This document shows, one piece after another, positions 1 through 8,129 of a stretch of DNA of 64,000 bases. The DNA comes from VRUE01 sp963817905 (GTDB taxonomy: Bacteria; Actinomycetota; Thermoleophilia; Solirubrobacterales; 70-9): positions 1,116,001 through 1,180,000 of the forward strand of contig CAWFPS010000003.1 of NCBI GenBank assembly GCA_963817905.1, given 5' to 3'. The notes under the pieces were generated by a model. That model was not told the DNA's origin. It saw only the letters and a program-made list of their open reading frames with translations, and ran no database searches. How positions within the stretch are numbered: position 1 is the first letter of the stretch; the number at the start of each line of letters is the position of its first letter. Made by a program: the position numbers and the translations under genes.

Positions 1-742
1 CGATCGCCCGCTTCAGGTAGAGCTCGGTCGCGGTGCGCAGGAACAGTTCGCGGTTGAGCGCGTGGTGGTGAGTGGAGAACGGGCGAGCCGCGGCACCCCC
101 GGCGAGGGTCTGCAGGATCGGTGTTTCGACCTCGACGAAGTCGCGCTCGTTCAGGTAGCTGCGGATCGCGGCGACCAGCTTCGCCCGCATCGCGAAGTTC
201 TCGCGCGATTCCGCGTTGGCCATCAGGTCGAGCTCGCGCTGGCGGTAACGAACCTCGGGGTCGGAGATGCCGTGGAAGAGGTCGGGCGGGTCGCGCAGCG
301 CCTTGCCCAGCATCGTGCACTCGCGCACCGCCAGCGCCAACTGGCCGCGCTTGGTCACGTAGAGGTCGCCCTCCACACCGACCGAATCGCCGATGTCGAG
401 CGCATCGACGCGGCCGAAGGCCTCCTCGCCGATCGCGTCGACGCGGGCGTAGGCCTGCACCTGCCCGGTCAGGTCGCGGATGTCGAGGAAGATCGTCTTG
501 CCGTGGCCGCGGCGCCCGACCACGCGGCCGGCGATCCGGTAGCTGTGCCCGGCCTGCTCTCCCTCCTCGAGCTGCTCGGGATCGTGCGAATCGTGGATCG
601 CCGAGATCTTGTTGCGGTCCGGGAAGCCCTCCCGGGGGTAGGGCTCGATCCCTTCCGCCCGCAGCCGCTCCAGCTTCTCCCGGCGAACGCTCTCGGTGGA
701 GCCCTCCGAAGGCTCGGCCTTCGCGGGAGCCCCGTCGCTCAT
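1..742 (-). CDS. lysS: Lysyl-tRNA synthetase (N-terminal part, runs off left edge)
   Basis: Class II lysyl-tRNA synthetase, which charges tRNA-Lys in the cytoplasm. The reading frame is open from ATG at 742 to the window edge, giving about 247 residues. It shows the N-terminal OB-fold anticodon-binding domain (roughly residues 60-150), then class II motif 1 ending VETPILQ, followed by GGAAARPFSTHH and ELYLKRAI, all typical of LysRS. The catalytic C-terminal half lies outside the window. The ATG overlaps the TGA of prmC (ATGA), so the two are probably translationally coupled in one minus-strand operon. The identification is secure from conserved motifs; only the 3' end is unseen. Confidence 0.93.
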   Translation of the reverse strand, partial: MSDGAPAKAEPSEGSTESVRREKLERLRAEGIEPYPREGFPDRNKISAIHDSHDPEQLEEGEQAGHSYRIAGRVVGRRGHGKTIFLDIRDLTGQVQAYARVDAIGEEAFGRVDALDIGDSVGVEGDLYVTKRGQLALAVRECTMLGKALRDPPDLFHGISDPEVRYRQRELDLMANAESRENFAMRAKLVAAIRSYLNERDFVEVETPILQTLAGGAAARPFSTHHHALNRELFLRTATELYLKRAI

Positions 743-1590
743 GGTGCGAGGCCGACCGTGACCCGCTCGTCGCCCCGGTAGTCGGTGCGCGTCTCGGACT
801 CGCGCAGAAGCTCGCGCATCGCCGGGCCGTGGTGGGTGTCGTGCTCTAGCGCCATCCGCCATCCGCTTGGCGTTTCCTCGATCAGGCCGCGGATGATGTC
901 GAGCCCGTCCTCGCCGCTGTCGCCCGCAGCGGCGTCACCCTGCACGGCGATCGTCGGCTCGCGCCGGATCTCCGGCGAGCGCTCGTCGATTGAGGTGTTG
1001 GTGATGTAGGGCAGGTTGGCGATCAACAGGTCGACGTCGTCGACGTGGTCCGGGATGCCCGCGGTCACCGTCACCTCGAGCGGGATGCCGAGCCGGACGG
1101 AGTTCTCACGCGCTTTCTCCGCCGCCTCGGGGGAGAGGTCCGAGGCGGTGACGCGAAGGTCGGGACGCTCGCTGAGCAGGGCCAGGGCGATCGCGCCGGA
1201 CCCCGTGCCGACCTCGTGCACGCGCGCGCCCTCGGGCAGCTCGACCGCGACCGCGACCAGCAGCTCGGTCTCGCGCCGCGGGATCAGCACCCGCTCGTCG
1301 ACGGCGACCTCGATCCCGCGGAAGCGGGTGGCGCCGAGGATGTAGTCGAGCGGCTCGCGCTCGCTGCGCCGCGCGACCAGGCCTTCCAGTTCCTCTAAGG
1401 ACTCGGCACCTACTTCGGTGGACCCGTCGCGCAGGAGCTCCTCGACCGGCATCGACAGCACTTTGGCGAGCAGTGCCCTGGCGTCGTCTTCGGGGGCCTC
1501 ACAGCCGGAGGCGGCAATCGACGCGGTGGCCTGCTTGACGATCTCGGCGACGCTCGCCAGCGGCGGCGCGCCCTGCTTCTGGGCCTCCAC
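739..1590 (-). CDS. prmC: Peptide chain release factor N5-glutamine methyltransferase
   Basis: PrmC/HemK family enzyme that methylates the GGQ glutamine of release factors using SAM. From GTG at 1590 it is 283 aa. It has a helical N-terminal domain (residues 1-85), a SAM-binding loop EVGTGSGAIAL (126-136) and the active-site tetrapeptide at 192-195. That tetrapeptide is NLPY, not the usual NPPY. GTG 1590 is preferred because it lies just after the lgt stop (TAG 1592-1594), whereas the longer ORF from 1641 would overlap lgt. The stop overlaps the lysS ATG by four bases. The middle of the gene (AVDERVLIPRRETELLV) is also standard PrmC. Confidence 0.88.
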   Translation of the reverse strand: MEAQKQGAPPLASVAEIVKQATASIAASGCEAPEDDARALLAKVLSMPVEELLRDGSTEVGAESLEELEGLVARRSEREPLDYILGATRFRGIEVAVDERVLIPRRETELLVAVAVELPEGARVHEVGTGSGAIALALLSERPDLRVTASDLSPEAAEKARENSVRLGIPLEVTVTAGIPDHVDDVDLLIANLPYITNTSIDERSPEIRREPTIAVQGDAAAGDSGEDGLDIIRGLIEETPSGWRMALEHDTHHGPAMRELLRESETRTDYRGDERVTVGLAP

Positions 1591-1591
1591 G

Positions 1592-2383
1592 CTACGCGCC
1601 CGCGGCGGGCTGGATCGTTTTGGTGGAGGCCATCGCCGCAAGGGTACCGTGTCGGCGTCGGGCCGCGACGATCCAAACCGCGCCGATCGCGATCGTCCCC
1701 AGGCTCTCGAACTGCGCCGAGGTGAGTCCCAGAGCGACCTCGCTGTTGCGGCGCAGAAACTCGACCAGAAAGCGCTCTGCCCCCGCGTAGATCAGATAGA
1801 TCGCGAAGAGGACCCCGGCGCGGAACCGATCGCGCAGTTGCCAGAGGATCCAGGCGCCGAGGCCCATTGCCAGGGTCTCGTAGACCGGCGTCGGGTGGAC
1901 GGTGCGATCGGTCGGCACGGTCCCGTCCGGGTAGGACATCGCCCAGGGCCCGTCCCACGGCTTGCCGTAATCGCCGTCGCCGGAGAGCTGGCAGCCGCAG
2001 CGGCCGATCGCGTAGCCCAGCGCCAGGGCCGGCGCGGCGACGTCAAGCAGGGTGAAGTTGAGGAACCCGCGGTACCAGGCCCATGCCAGCACGGCGAGGG
2101 TGCCGCCGATCGCACCGCCGTACCAGACCAGGCCGGAGCCGGAAAAGAGATTGCCGATCAGGTCGTGCTTGACGCTGCTGTAGTTCTGCACGATGAAGTA
2201 GACGCGGGAGCCGGCGATGCCGCCGAGGAGGGCGGCAAAGCCCATCTCATAGGCCCAGTCGACCGGCTTGCCGATCTCCTTGAAGCGCTTGGCGATCAGC
2301 GCGCCGGCGGCGAGGAAGGCGAGGGCGAACATCAGACCGAAGGTCTGCAGGGTGAGGGGGCCGATGTTGAGCTCGGGGTACAT
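1592..2383 (-). CDS. lgt: Prolipoprotein diacylglyceryl transferase
   Basis: Integral membrane enzyme that moves diacylglycerol from phosphatidylglycerol to the lipobox cysteine of prolipoproteins, the first step of lipoprotein maturation. The protein is 263 aa with about seven hydrophobic segments. Family landmarks are GGIAGSRVYFI (54-64), SGSGLVWYGG (81-90), the Lgt signature region GRCGCQLSGDGDYG (127-140) and HPTPVYE (163-169). ATG 2383 lies 3 nt after the argF stop, and prmC starts 1 nt after the lgt stop, so argF-lgt-prmC-lysS look like one operon. Length and motif order match the family. Confidence 0.93.
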   Translation of the reverse strand: MYPELNIGPLTLQTFGLMFALAFLAAGALIAKRFKEIGKPVDWAYEMGFAALLGGIAGSRVYFIVQNYSSVKHDLIGNLFSGSGLVWYGGAIGGTLAVLAWAWYRGFLNFTLLDVAAPALALGYAIGRCGCQLSGDGDYGKPWDGPWAMSYPDGTVPTDRTVHPTPVYETLAMGLGAWILWQLRDRFRAGVLFAIYLIYAGAERFLVEFLRRNSEVALGLTSAQFESLGTIAIGAVWIVAARRRHGTLAAMASTKTIQPAAGA

Positions 2384-2386
2384 CGC

Positions 2387-3271
2387 TCAATCGGCGAGCA
2401 GCATCTCGAGCAGCGCCTTCTGGGCGTGCAGGCGGTTCTCTGCCTGGTCCCAGACGGCGGATCGCTCGCCGTAGAGGACCTCAGCGGATATCTCCTCGCC
2501 CGGATGGGCCGGTAGGCAGTGGAGAACGATCGCGTCGTCCTTGGCTGCCGCCAGCAGGTCGGCGTCGATGCGGAACGGGGCGAGGTCGGCGCGACGGCGA
2601 TCGGCCTCGGCCTCGTCGCCCATGCTGACCCAGACGTCGGTGTAGAGCGCGTCGGCACCGGCCGCCGCGTCTCGCGGGTCGGCGGTCAGCTTCGCCCCGC
2701 GCCCCTGCTCGAGCTGGTACCCGGGTGGTGCCGCGACGACGATCTCGACCCCGGCCAGCTCCCCGGCGATCGCCAGCGAGCGGGCGACGTTGTTGCCGTC
2801 GCCGACGTAGGCGAGGCGCTGCCCGGCGAGCTCGCCGCGGCGCTCGCGCAGGGTGAGCAGGTCGGCGAGCGCCTGGCAAGGGTGGTGAAGCGGAGTGAGC
2901 GCGTTGATCACCGGGACCGTGGCGGCGCCAGCCAGCTCGGCGACAGCCTCGTGGGACCCGGAGCGAATCGCGATCGCATCGACGTAGCGGGAGAGGACCC
3001 GAGCCGTGTCGCCGATCGACTCGCCGCGCGAGAGCTGCAACTCGCCTTCGCGCAGGACCAGCGGAGTGGCGCCGAGCTCGGCGACCCCGACCTCGAAGGA
3101 GATCCGGGTGCGGGTCGAGGGCTTCTCGAAGACGAGCGCGATGCTGCGCCCGGCGAGGGACTCGGCGCCAAGCCGGTCCGCGCGGCCGGCCTTCAGGGCC
3201 GCGGCGCGGTCGAGCAGCTTGCCGAGCTCGAAGGCGCCCAGCTCTTCGCCTGTGAGGAAGTCCCGCTTCAA
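2387..3271 (-). CDS. argF: Ornithine carbamoyltransferase
   Basis: Transfers the carbamoyl group of carbamoyl phosphate to ornithine, giving citrulline for arginine synthesis. With TTG at 3271 the protein is 294 aa, near the usual length. Visible motifs are STRTR (52-56, carbamoyl phosphate binding), HPCQA (130-134) and HCLPAH near residue 255, with its ornithine-side cysteine. The TTG start (reading LKRDFLTGEEL) fits the usual OTC N-terminus. A longer ORF reaching 3406 would overlap the divergent gene at 3290 and has no OTC-like sequence. No clear Shine-Dalgarno precedes TTG, so the exact start is uncertain. It heads the argF-lgt-prmC-lysS run. Confidence 0.9.
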   Translation of the reverse strand: MKRDFLTGEELGAFELGKLLDRAAALKAGRADRLGAESLAGRSIALVFEKPSTRTRISFEVGVAELGATPLVLREGELQLSRGESIGDTARVLSRYVDAIAIRSGSHEAVAELAGAATVPVINALTPLHHPCQALADLLTLRERRGELAGQRLAYVGDGNNVARSLAIAGELAGVEIVVAAPPGYQLEQGRGAKLTADPRDAAAGADALYTDVWVSMGDEAEADRRRADLAPFRIDADLLAAAKDDAIVLHCLPAHPGEEISAEVLYGERSAVWDQAENRLHAQKALLEMLLAD

Positions 3272-3289
3272 GCAGCGGATACTACGGCG

Positions 3290-4168
3290 GTGGAATTCAC
3301 CGCAGTCAGCTGGAACCTCTTCCACGGTCGCGACTTTCCCCCCGACCCGGCCCTCTTCACCTGGCGATCGCGGCTGTTGAAGGCGACCGAGCGCAACGCG
3401 ACCCATGTGCAGGTCAACCGCGAGCTGGTCGACGAGTTCGCCGCGGTGCTGGCTGGCGTCGAGTGGGACGTGGCGCTGCTCCAGGAGTGCCCGCCCCGCT
3501 TCGCGGCGCTACTGGCCGAGGCCTGCGGCGCCGAGGCCCACCGGGTGCTCACCTCACGCAACTCGCTCGGCGCGGTGCGGAGATTCATCGCCCGCCACAA
3601 CCCCGACCTGATCGCCTCAGGCGAGGGCGGCTCGAACCTGACCCTCGTCCGAACCCCCTTCCGGTGCGCTTTATCCCCGCATAAGGGGGAAAAGGCGCAC
3701 CGGAAGGGTGGGATCGTCGAGCGGCGGGAGCTGGAGATCCATTCCGGGCGGCCGGAGCGGCGGGCGATGGCGTTTACCCGGATCGCGCTTGGCGCTGAGG
3801 GGGGGCAGCTCTGCGTCGCCAACCTGCACGCGACCAACGACCGGCCCGAGCTGGCCGGCGCCGACCTCCTGCTTGCCGCAGAGGCCGCCGTCGAGTGGGC
3901 CGGGGACTCGCCGCTGCTGTTCGGCGGCGACCTCAATTTGCGTCCAGCCGAGGACCCGGCCGCATTCGCGGCGCTGCGCGAGAGCTTCGGGCTCACGGGC
4001 ACGACCGCTCCCCGGGCAATCGACCATTTGCTGTCACGCAACCTGGCGGTCGCCGAGGCGCCCGAGCCCTGGCCGGCAAAGCGGCGCGAGCTGGACGAAG
4101 GCAGGCGGGCGCTCCGCCTTTCCGACCACGCCCCGGTGCAGGCGCGATTCAAAACGGGTAGTGCATGA
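3290..4168 (+). CDS. Endonuclease/exonuclease/phosphatase-family hydrolase carrying an in-frame palindrome
   Basis: Metal-dependent phosphoesterase of the EEP superfamily; the substrate cannot be told from sequence. The 292-aa frame from GTG 3290 has the expected order of catalytic blocks: LLQECPP (Glu), NLHATND, FGGDLNLRP (Asp/Asn), AIDHLLSR and LSDHAPV (terminal SDH). Around residues 122-140, between the first two blocks, a 53-nt palindromic repeat (3656-3708) is read through in frame as TPFRCALSPHKGEKAHRKGG. It sits where EEP proteins have variable loops, so the enzyme may still fold. Divergent from argF with only 18 nt between the starts. Confidence 0.8.
   Translation: MEFTAVSWNLFHGRDFPPDPALFTWRSRLLKATERNATHVQVNRELVDEFAAVLAGVEWDVALLQECPPRFAALLAEACGAEAHRVLTSRNSLGAVRRFIARHNPDLIASGEGGSNLTLVRTPFRCALSPHKGEKAHRKGGIVERRELEIHSGRPERRAMAFTRIALGAEGGQLCVANLHATNDRPELAGADLLLAAEAAVEWAGDSPLLFGGDLNLRPAEDPAAFAALRESFGLTGTTAPRAIDHLLSRNLAVAEAPEPWPAKRRELDEGRRALRLSDHAPVQARFKTGSA
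3656..3708. repeat. FRCA palindromic repeat, copy 1 (inside a coding gene)
   Basis: Perfect 14-bp outer arms (CCCTTCCGGTGCGC at 3656-3669 and its complement at 3695-3708) plus a second inner pairing (CTTTATCCCC with GGGGGAAAAG). The same element occurs at 18549-18617 and 39212-39277. Here it is translated within the EEP hydrolase in the same frame as in the other two copies. Confidence 0.9.
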
Positions 4169-4236
4169 ACCCGAGACAGGCAGGAATGCCATAGTCAGGC
4201 GGGAAGACCGCGCAAACGACCAGGAGGCGAGACGGA

Positions 4237-4701
4237 ATGGCCGCGAAAAAACAGTCCACCGGCAAAGCGACGAAAAAGGCCAAAAAAGCCGGCGCGCGCG
4301 CCAAAAAACCGGCCGCAAAAAAGCCGGCCTCGAAAGCCGCCTCGAAACAGGGCAAAGCCAAAAAGGCGAAAGCGAAAAAACCCGCCCACAGCGGCTCGGT
4401 CACCGGACTCGACAAGAGCGTCGAGCAGTTCCGCGACAGCCTCGAGCGCAGCGTCACGCTGAGCCGCGACCGGCTGCAGGAGGTCGTCGACGACGCTGTC
4501 AAACGCGGCCGGATGACCCGCGGCGACGCCGAGAAAATGCTCTCCGAACTGGTCAAGAAGGGGCGCCGGCAGACCGACTCGCTGCTCAAGGAGCTCGAAC
4601 GGCTGGTCAAACAGGCGCGGCGTGAGGTCGGCGGCCGAGCCGAGCCAGTGCGCAAACAGGCCACCCAGGCAGCCCGGCGCGCGCGCAAGAAACTGCCTTA
4701 A
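4237..4701 (+). CDS. Lysine/alanine-rich phasin-like protein
   Basis: The 154-aa product has two parts. Residues 1-50 are a histone-H1-like tail dominated by AKK/AAKKPA repeats, with a strong positive charge. Residues 55-130 are predicted helical, with heptad-like spacing (LDKSVEQFRDSLERSV, LVKKGRRQTDSLLKELE) like the polyhydroxyalkanoate phasin/PhaF group. A final basic segment ends RRARKKLP. Such proteins coat PHA granules or bind DNA; which applies here is inference, since no PHA gene is in the window. Its TAA overlaps by one base the ATG at 4701 of the next gene, suggesting coupling. Confidence 0.7.
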   Translation: MAAKKQSTGKATKKAKKAGARAKKPAAKKPASKAASKQGKAKKAKAKKPAHSGSVTGLDKSVEQFRDSLERSVTLSRDRLQEVVDDAVKRGRMTRGDAEKMLSELVKKGRRQTDSLLKELERLVKQARREVGGRAEPVRKQATQAARRARKKLP

Positions 4702-6057
4702 TGGAGCACGCCACCGGCGATAAGCCGGGCAGCACGCCGGCGCCGGGGCGAACAGCTTGAGGTCGAGGTCGACTCGCTCGCCTTCGGCGGGCGCGGCCTT
4801 GCCCGCGTCGACGGCCTGGTCGTCTTCGTCTCCGGTGCCCTGCCCGGCGACCGGGTCCGGGTCGAGCTGACCAAAGCGAAGAAGCGCTTCGCCGAGGCGC
4901 GCACGGTCGAGCTACTGCAGCCGGGGCCGGAACGGATCGCCGACCGCTGCGTGCACGACGGCGAGCCCTGCCCCGGCGCGCCCTGGCAGGGGCTCGCCTA
5001 CGAGCAGCAGCTGGCCCAGAAGTCCGCCCAGGTGGACGAGGCGCTGCGCCGGATCGGCGATCTCGATGGCTTCGAGCTGGAGGAGATCGAGCCGGCGCTT
5101 GAGCAATGGCGCTACCGCAACAAACTCGAGTACTCCTTCGGCGAACGCGAGGGCGAACCGATCCTCGGCTTCCACGCTCGCGGCCGCTGGGACCTGATCG
5201 TCGACGTCGAGGACTGCCGGCTCGCCTCCGAACGCGGCAACGCGGCGCGCAATGCCGTGCGCGAGTGGGCGCGGTTGGAGTCGGTCCCCGCCTACGACGG
5301 CCGCTCACACGAGGGTGTCCTGCGCAACCTGATCGTGCGCGAGGGTTGGCGCACCGGGCAGATCCAGACCCGCCTGGTCACCTCGGCGGCGCGCTTCCCG
5401 AAACCTCCGGTCGACCTGCACACGGCGATCGAGGGGGACTCCGGCGGCACCGAAGGGCCGACCGGTGCGCTCGGCGCCGAACGCCTGCGCGAGGAGCTCT
5501 TCGACCTGAAGCTCGAGATGTCCCACGGCGCTTTCTTCCAGACCAACACCGAGATGGCCGAGCGCCTCTACGCGATCGCGGCGCAGTACGCGGGGCTCAG
5601 CGGCAGCGAGCGCGTCTTCGACCTCTACTGCGGGATCGGCACGATCGGCCTGACGATGGCGGGCAAAGCGGGTGAGGTCTGGGGCCTGGAGATAGTCGCC
5701 GAGGCGATCGCTGACGCCGAGGCAAACGCCGAGCGCAACAAGATCGAGAACGCCCACTTCATGGCTGGCAGCGCCCGCACCGGAGTCCGCCCGCTAATCG
5801 AGAAGGTCGGCAAACCCGACGTCGTCGTGATCGACCCGCCGCGGGCGGGCCTCTCCCAGAAGATCGTCCGCCGGGTGATCGAGTGCGAGGCGAAGAAGAT
5901 CGTCTACGTCTCCTGCAATCCCACCACCCTCGCCCCCAACGCGGCCCAACTGGTCGAGGCCGGCTACACCCTGCGCCGGGTCAAGCCAGTCGACATGTTC
6001 CCCCAGACCCCGCACATCGAGTGCGTGGCGCTGCTGGAGAAGACTTCAGCGAGCTAG
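4701..6057 (+). CDS. TrmA/RlmD-family RNA (uracil-C5) methyltransferase with one-base frameshift near the start
   Basis: SAM-dependent m5U methyltransferase for rRNA or tRNA. ATG 4701 (overlapping the previous TAA) opens a frame that stops after 19 codons. All recognisable sequence lies one frame over from about 4750: a TRAM domain (LEVEVDSLAFGGRGLARVDG), then the catalytic domain with FDLYCGIGTIGLTMA, VIDPPRAGL and the nucleophilic cysteine in VSCNPTTL. Removing one base near 4749 gives a 451-aa protein, the normal length. The N-terminal Fe-S cysteines look incomplete (Cys-x6-Cys, then APW where a third Cys is expected). The stop shares CTAG with the stop of the convergent gene. The frameshift may be a sequence error. 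Confidence 0.8.
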
Positions 6058-6461
6058 AGGCTCGCGATGACTATGAGCGTGGCGAGGGCGATGAAGCCCG
6101 ATGCCATTCCCACCGCAAGCCCGATGAACCCCTGACTCATTAGGCGCCGCATCTCTGCCATCTCGCCTCGTAGCTCCCGAATGTCATCGTCAACTTGCTC
6201 GAAGCGCTTGTCGATCTGCTCGAAGCGCTTGTCGTTCTGTTCGAAGCGCTTGTCGATCTGCTCGAAGCGCTTGTCGATCTGTTCGAAGCGCTTGTCGATC
6301 TGTTCGAAGCGCTTGTCGATCTGCTCGAAGCGCTTGTCCACTTCCTCGAACCGTCTGTCGACCTGCACGAAACGTTCGTCGACCCGCTCAAACCCAAAGG
6401 TGACCTTTTCGCTGAGCAGATCGAGCCGCCCGTCTGTCCATTCCTGAACCATCGCCTCCAT
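6054..6461 (-). CDS. Heptad-repeat coiled-coil protein with C-terminal membrane anchor
   Basis: The 135-aa protein has seven near-perfect heptads DKRFEQ(I/N/V) at residues 41-89, preceded by two degenerate units (VDERFVQ, VDRRFEE). A further acidic helix follows, then one membrane segment (about 110-132, FIGLAVGMASGFIALATLI). It should form a long coiled coil held at the membrane by its C-terminus, resembling Bdr-like or XhlA-like repeat proteins. No enzymatic motif is present. Function is unknown; oligomerisation or a tether is a guess. It is convergent with the RNA methyltransferase (overlapping stops) and divergent from the luciferase-like gene. Confidence 0.75.
   Translation of the reverse strand: MEAMVQEWTDGRLDLLSEKVTFGFERVDERFVQVDRRFEEVDKRFEQIDKRFEQIDKRFEQIDKRFEQIDKRFEQNDKRFEQIDKRFEQVDDDIRELRGEMAEMRRLMSQGFIGLAVGMASGFIALATLIVIASL
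6195..6341 (-). repeat. Seven tandem 21-nt repeats encoding a heptad
   Basis: Seven consecutive 21-nt units, on the + strand approximately CGCTTGTCGATCTGCTCGAAG, nearly identical at DNA level including third positions (ctg/ttg variants). They encode DKRFEQ(I/N/V). Near-identity of synonymous positions suggests recent expansion by slippage or unequal exchange. Confidence 0.92.
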
Positions 6462-6562
6462 GATGATGCCACGCTAGCGCGAGAGTTGTTGTCTGTGGTT
6501 TAGGTGGCGTTAGAAAAGTGTCACGCCGGTCATGCAAAGGCCACGCAATAGTCTTCTCCCGC

Positions 6563-7351
6563 ATGACCGACGGCAATGGCAGAGGCTTTGGAGTGGCCGC
6601 TGGGCTCGACCCCGATGTGGCGCGGCCGTTGGCCGAGGGCTGCGCGGAGCTCGGCTACAGCTCGATCTGGTCCAACGACCATCCCGGTGCCAAAGGCCTT
6701 GAGACGCTGGCCGAGTTCGGAGCTGCGGCACCCGGTCTCGACCTCGGCGTCGCCGTGATCGCCCTCGACCGCACCCCGCCCGAGGTCATTGCCGCGGATG
6801 TCGAGCGACTCGACCTCGATCCCGCCCGCCTCTGGCTCGGCGTCGGCGCCGGCTTCGCGGAGAAGCCGCTGACACGGATGCGCGAGGCACTGCCGGAGCT
6901 GCGCGAGAAGCTCCCCGGGGTCCGCCTCGTCCTCGCCGCGATGGGCCCGAAGATGTGCGCCCTCGCCGGCGCCTCCTATGACGGCGCCTTCTTCAACTGG
7001 ATGACCCCCGAGTTCGCCGCCGGCGCCCACACCAAGGTGGAAGCAGGCGCCCAAGAGGCAAACCGGGAGACCCCCCCGGTCTTCGGCTACGTCCGCACAG
7101 CAGTAGGCACCGACGCTCCCAAGCGCCTGGCCAAGGAGGAATCCTTCTACCGCAACCTCCACGACGGCTACCGCAACCACTTCGCCCGCCTGGCCGAGCC
7201 CGAGGGCACAGTGGGCGTCGCCACTCCAGACCGGGACACAACTCAGAAGGCGCTCGGCGCCTACACAGCTCTAGACACAGTGGTCGTCCGAGGCCTAGCC
7301 TCAGCGACCGTCGACGCCATGACGGACGTCGCAGCAGCAGCTACCTCGTAA
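6563..7351 (+). CDS. Luciferase-like (F420-type) flavin-dependent monooxygenase/reductase
   Basis: Protein of 262 aa with the TIM-barrel signature of the bacterial luciferase/F420-dependent oxidoreductase superfamily: LAEGCAELGYSSIWSNDH near the N-terminus, LDLGVAVIALDRTPPEVIAADVERL, and LWLGVGAGF. The substrate cannot be inferred, and F420 versus FMN use is undecided. ATG 6563 is chosen because the family alignment begins at once (GFGVAAGLDP); the ORF extends 45 nt upstream without homologous sequence. Its TAA (7349-7351) is embedded in a large nested palindrome that separates it from the convergent uracil-DNA glycosylase. Confidence 0.75.
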   Translation: MTDGNGRGFGVAAGLDPDVARPLAEGCAELGYSSIWSNDHPGAKGLETLAEFGAAAPGLDLGVAVIALDRTPPEVIAADVERLDLDPARLWLGVGAGFAEKPLTRMREALPELREKLPGVRLVLAAMGPKMCALAGASYDGAFFNWMTPEFAAGAHTKVEAGAQEANRETPPVFGYVRTAVGTDAPKRLAKEESFYRNLHDGYRNHFARLAEPEGTVGVATPDRDTTQKALGAYTALDTVVVRGLASATVDAMTDVAAAATS

Positions 7352-7450
7352 AGGGAGGGGCAGGGACACCCTCGCCCGGGCGGATACTCAAAATGCCGGG
7401 CTAATTAGCCCGGCATTTGGACGGTCGAGGGTGTCCCTGCCCCTCCCTTT
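7350..7450. terminator. Nested palindrome between convergent genes (bidirectional terminator candidate)
   Basis: Perfect 25-bp outer arms at 7350-7374 and 7426-7450 (AAAGGGAGGGGCAGGGACAC... and complement) enclose a second, perfect 28-nt palindrome at 7391-7418 (AAATGCCGGGCTAA with its complement). The element lies exactly between two gene ends, so bidirectional termination is the simplest role, but it is much larger than a usual terminator. Confidence 0.7.
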
Positions 7451-7464
7451 ACCGGGCCACCTGG

Positions 7465-8070
7465 CTAATAAGGCGGCAGGTCCTCGTACCACTCGCCCAG
7501 CATCTTGAAAGACCGCCAGAACCGCGCCTTCGCATCCTCTTCGTCCAGCGAGTCGTCGATATCCGGCGTATAGAGCGCGTCAACCATAGGCGTAAAGGCC
7601 TGAATCTCCCCCTCGCGAGGCTCGACCGGACGCGAGAGCGGAACTTGGAAGTTGTTGAGGACGCGCAGGGCCGGCTCGCCCATGACGACGACGATCTTCG
7701 GCTGCACGATCGCCATCTCTTCGACAACCCGGTGCATGCACTCCTCGGCGGCGAGGTCGGGCTCCGCGATCGGGCACTTGACGCAGAGCGTGCCGTAGAC
7801 GACCAGCGGGTCGATCCCGAGCCGCTTGAAGCTCTTCATCAGCGCGTTGCCGGCCCGGCCGTAGAAGGCCACGCCCTCTTCGATCTCGGCCGCCGCGGGC
7901 GCCTGCTTGAGCATGAAGACGTCGGCCTGCGGGTGGCCGGAGCCGAGCACCGGCATCAGCTTGCCGCGCGGGCAGTGCGGGCAGGCCTGCAGGTCGTGGG
8001 TCATCTGGTTGAGCTCGCGAATCGCGCGCTCGAGGTACTTCTCCTTGATCTCGTCGTCGGTGGCGGGCAT
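7465..8070 (-). CDS. Divergent uracil-DNA glycosylase (family 4/5-like, Fe-S)
   Basis: Predicted to remove uracil from DNA in base-excision repair. The protein is 201 aa, beginning MPATDDEIKEKYLERAI. Paired cysteines (ACPHC near residue 31, CVKC near 99) fit the Fe-S cluster of thermophile-type UDGs. The core has FYGRAGNALMKSFKRLGID and a strand IVVVMGEPALRVLNN. The usual GEAPG active-site loop reads LKQAPAAAE, so the catalytic class is uncertain. It lies last in a minus-strand run after pgsA-like, ino1 and the PHP fusion. A longer ORF upstream is only the antisense shadow of the PHP gene. Confidence 0.78.
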   Translation of the reverse strand: MPATDDEIKEKYLERAIRELNQMTHDLQACPHCPRGKLMPVLGSGHPQADVFMLKQAPAAAEIEEGVAFYGRAGNALMKSFKRLGIDPLVVYGTLCVKCPIAEPDLAAEECMHRVVEEMAIVQPKIVVVMGEPALRVLNNFQVPLSRPVEPREGEIQAFTPMVDALYTPDIDDSLDEEDAKARFWRSFKMLGEWYEDLPPY

Positions 8071-8129
8071 GGGGCTGGGCGCTCTCTTTGACGAGGCGGC
8101 CTCGGCTCCTCTCGCGCGCCCCGCCTGCA

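Noticed and set aside
62..849. Long plus-strand ORFs over the first 850 nt
   Set aside because: They are antisense shadows of lysS and prmC; the minus strand reads clear LysRS motifs.
6195..6341. Regular spacing resembling a CRISPR array
   Set aside because: Units are 21 nt with no spacers and encode an uninterrupted heptad repeat.
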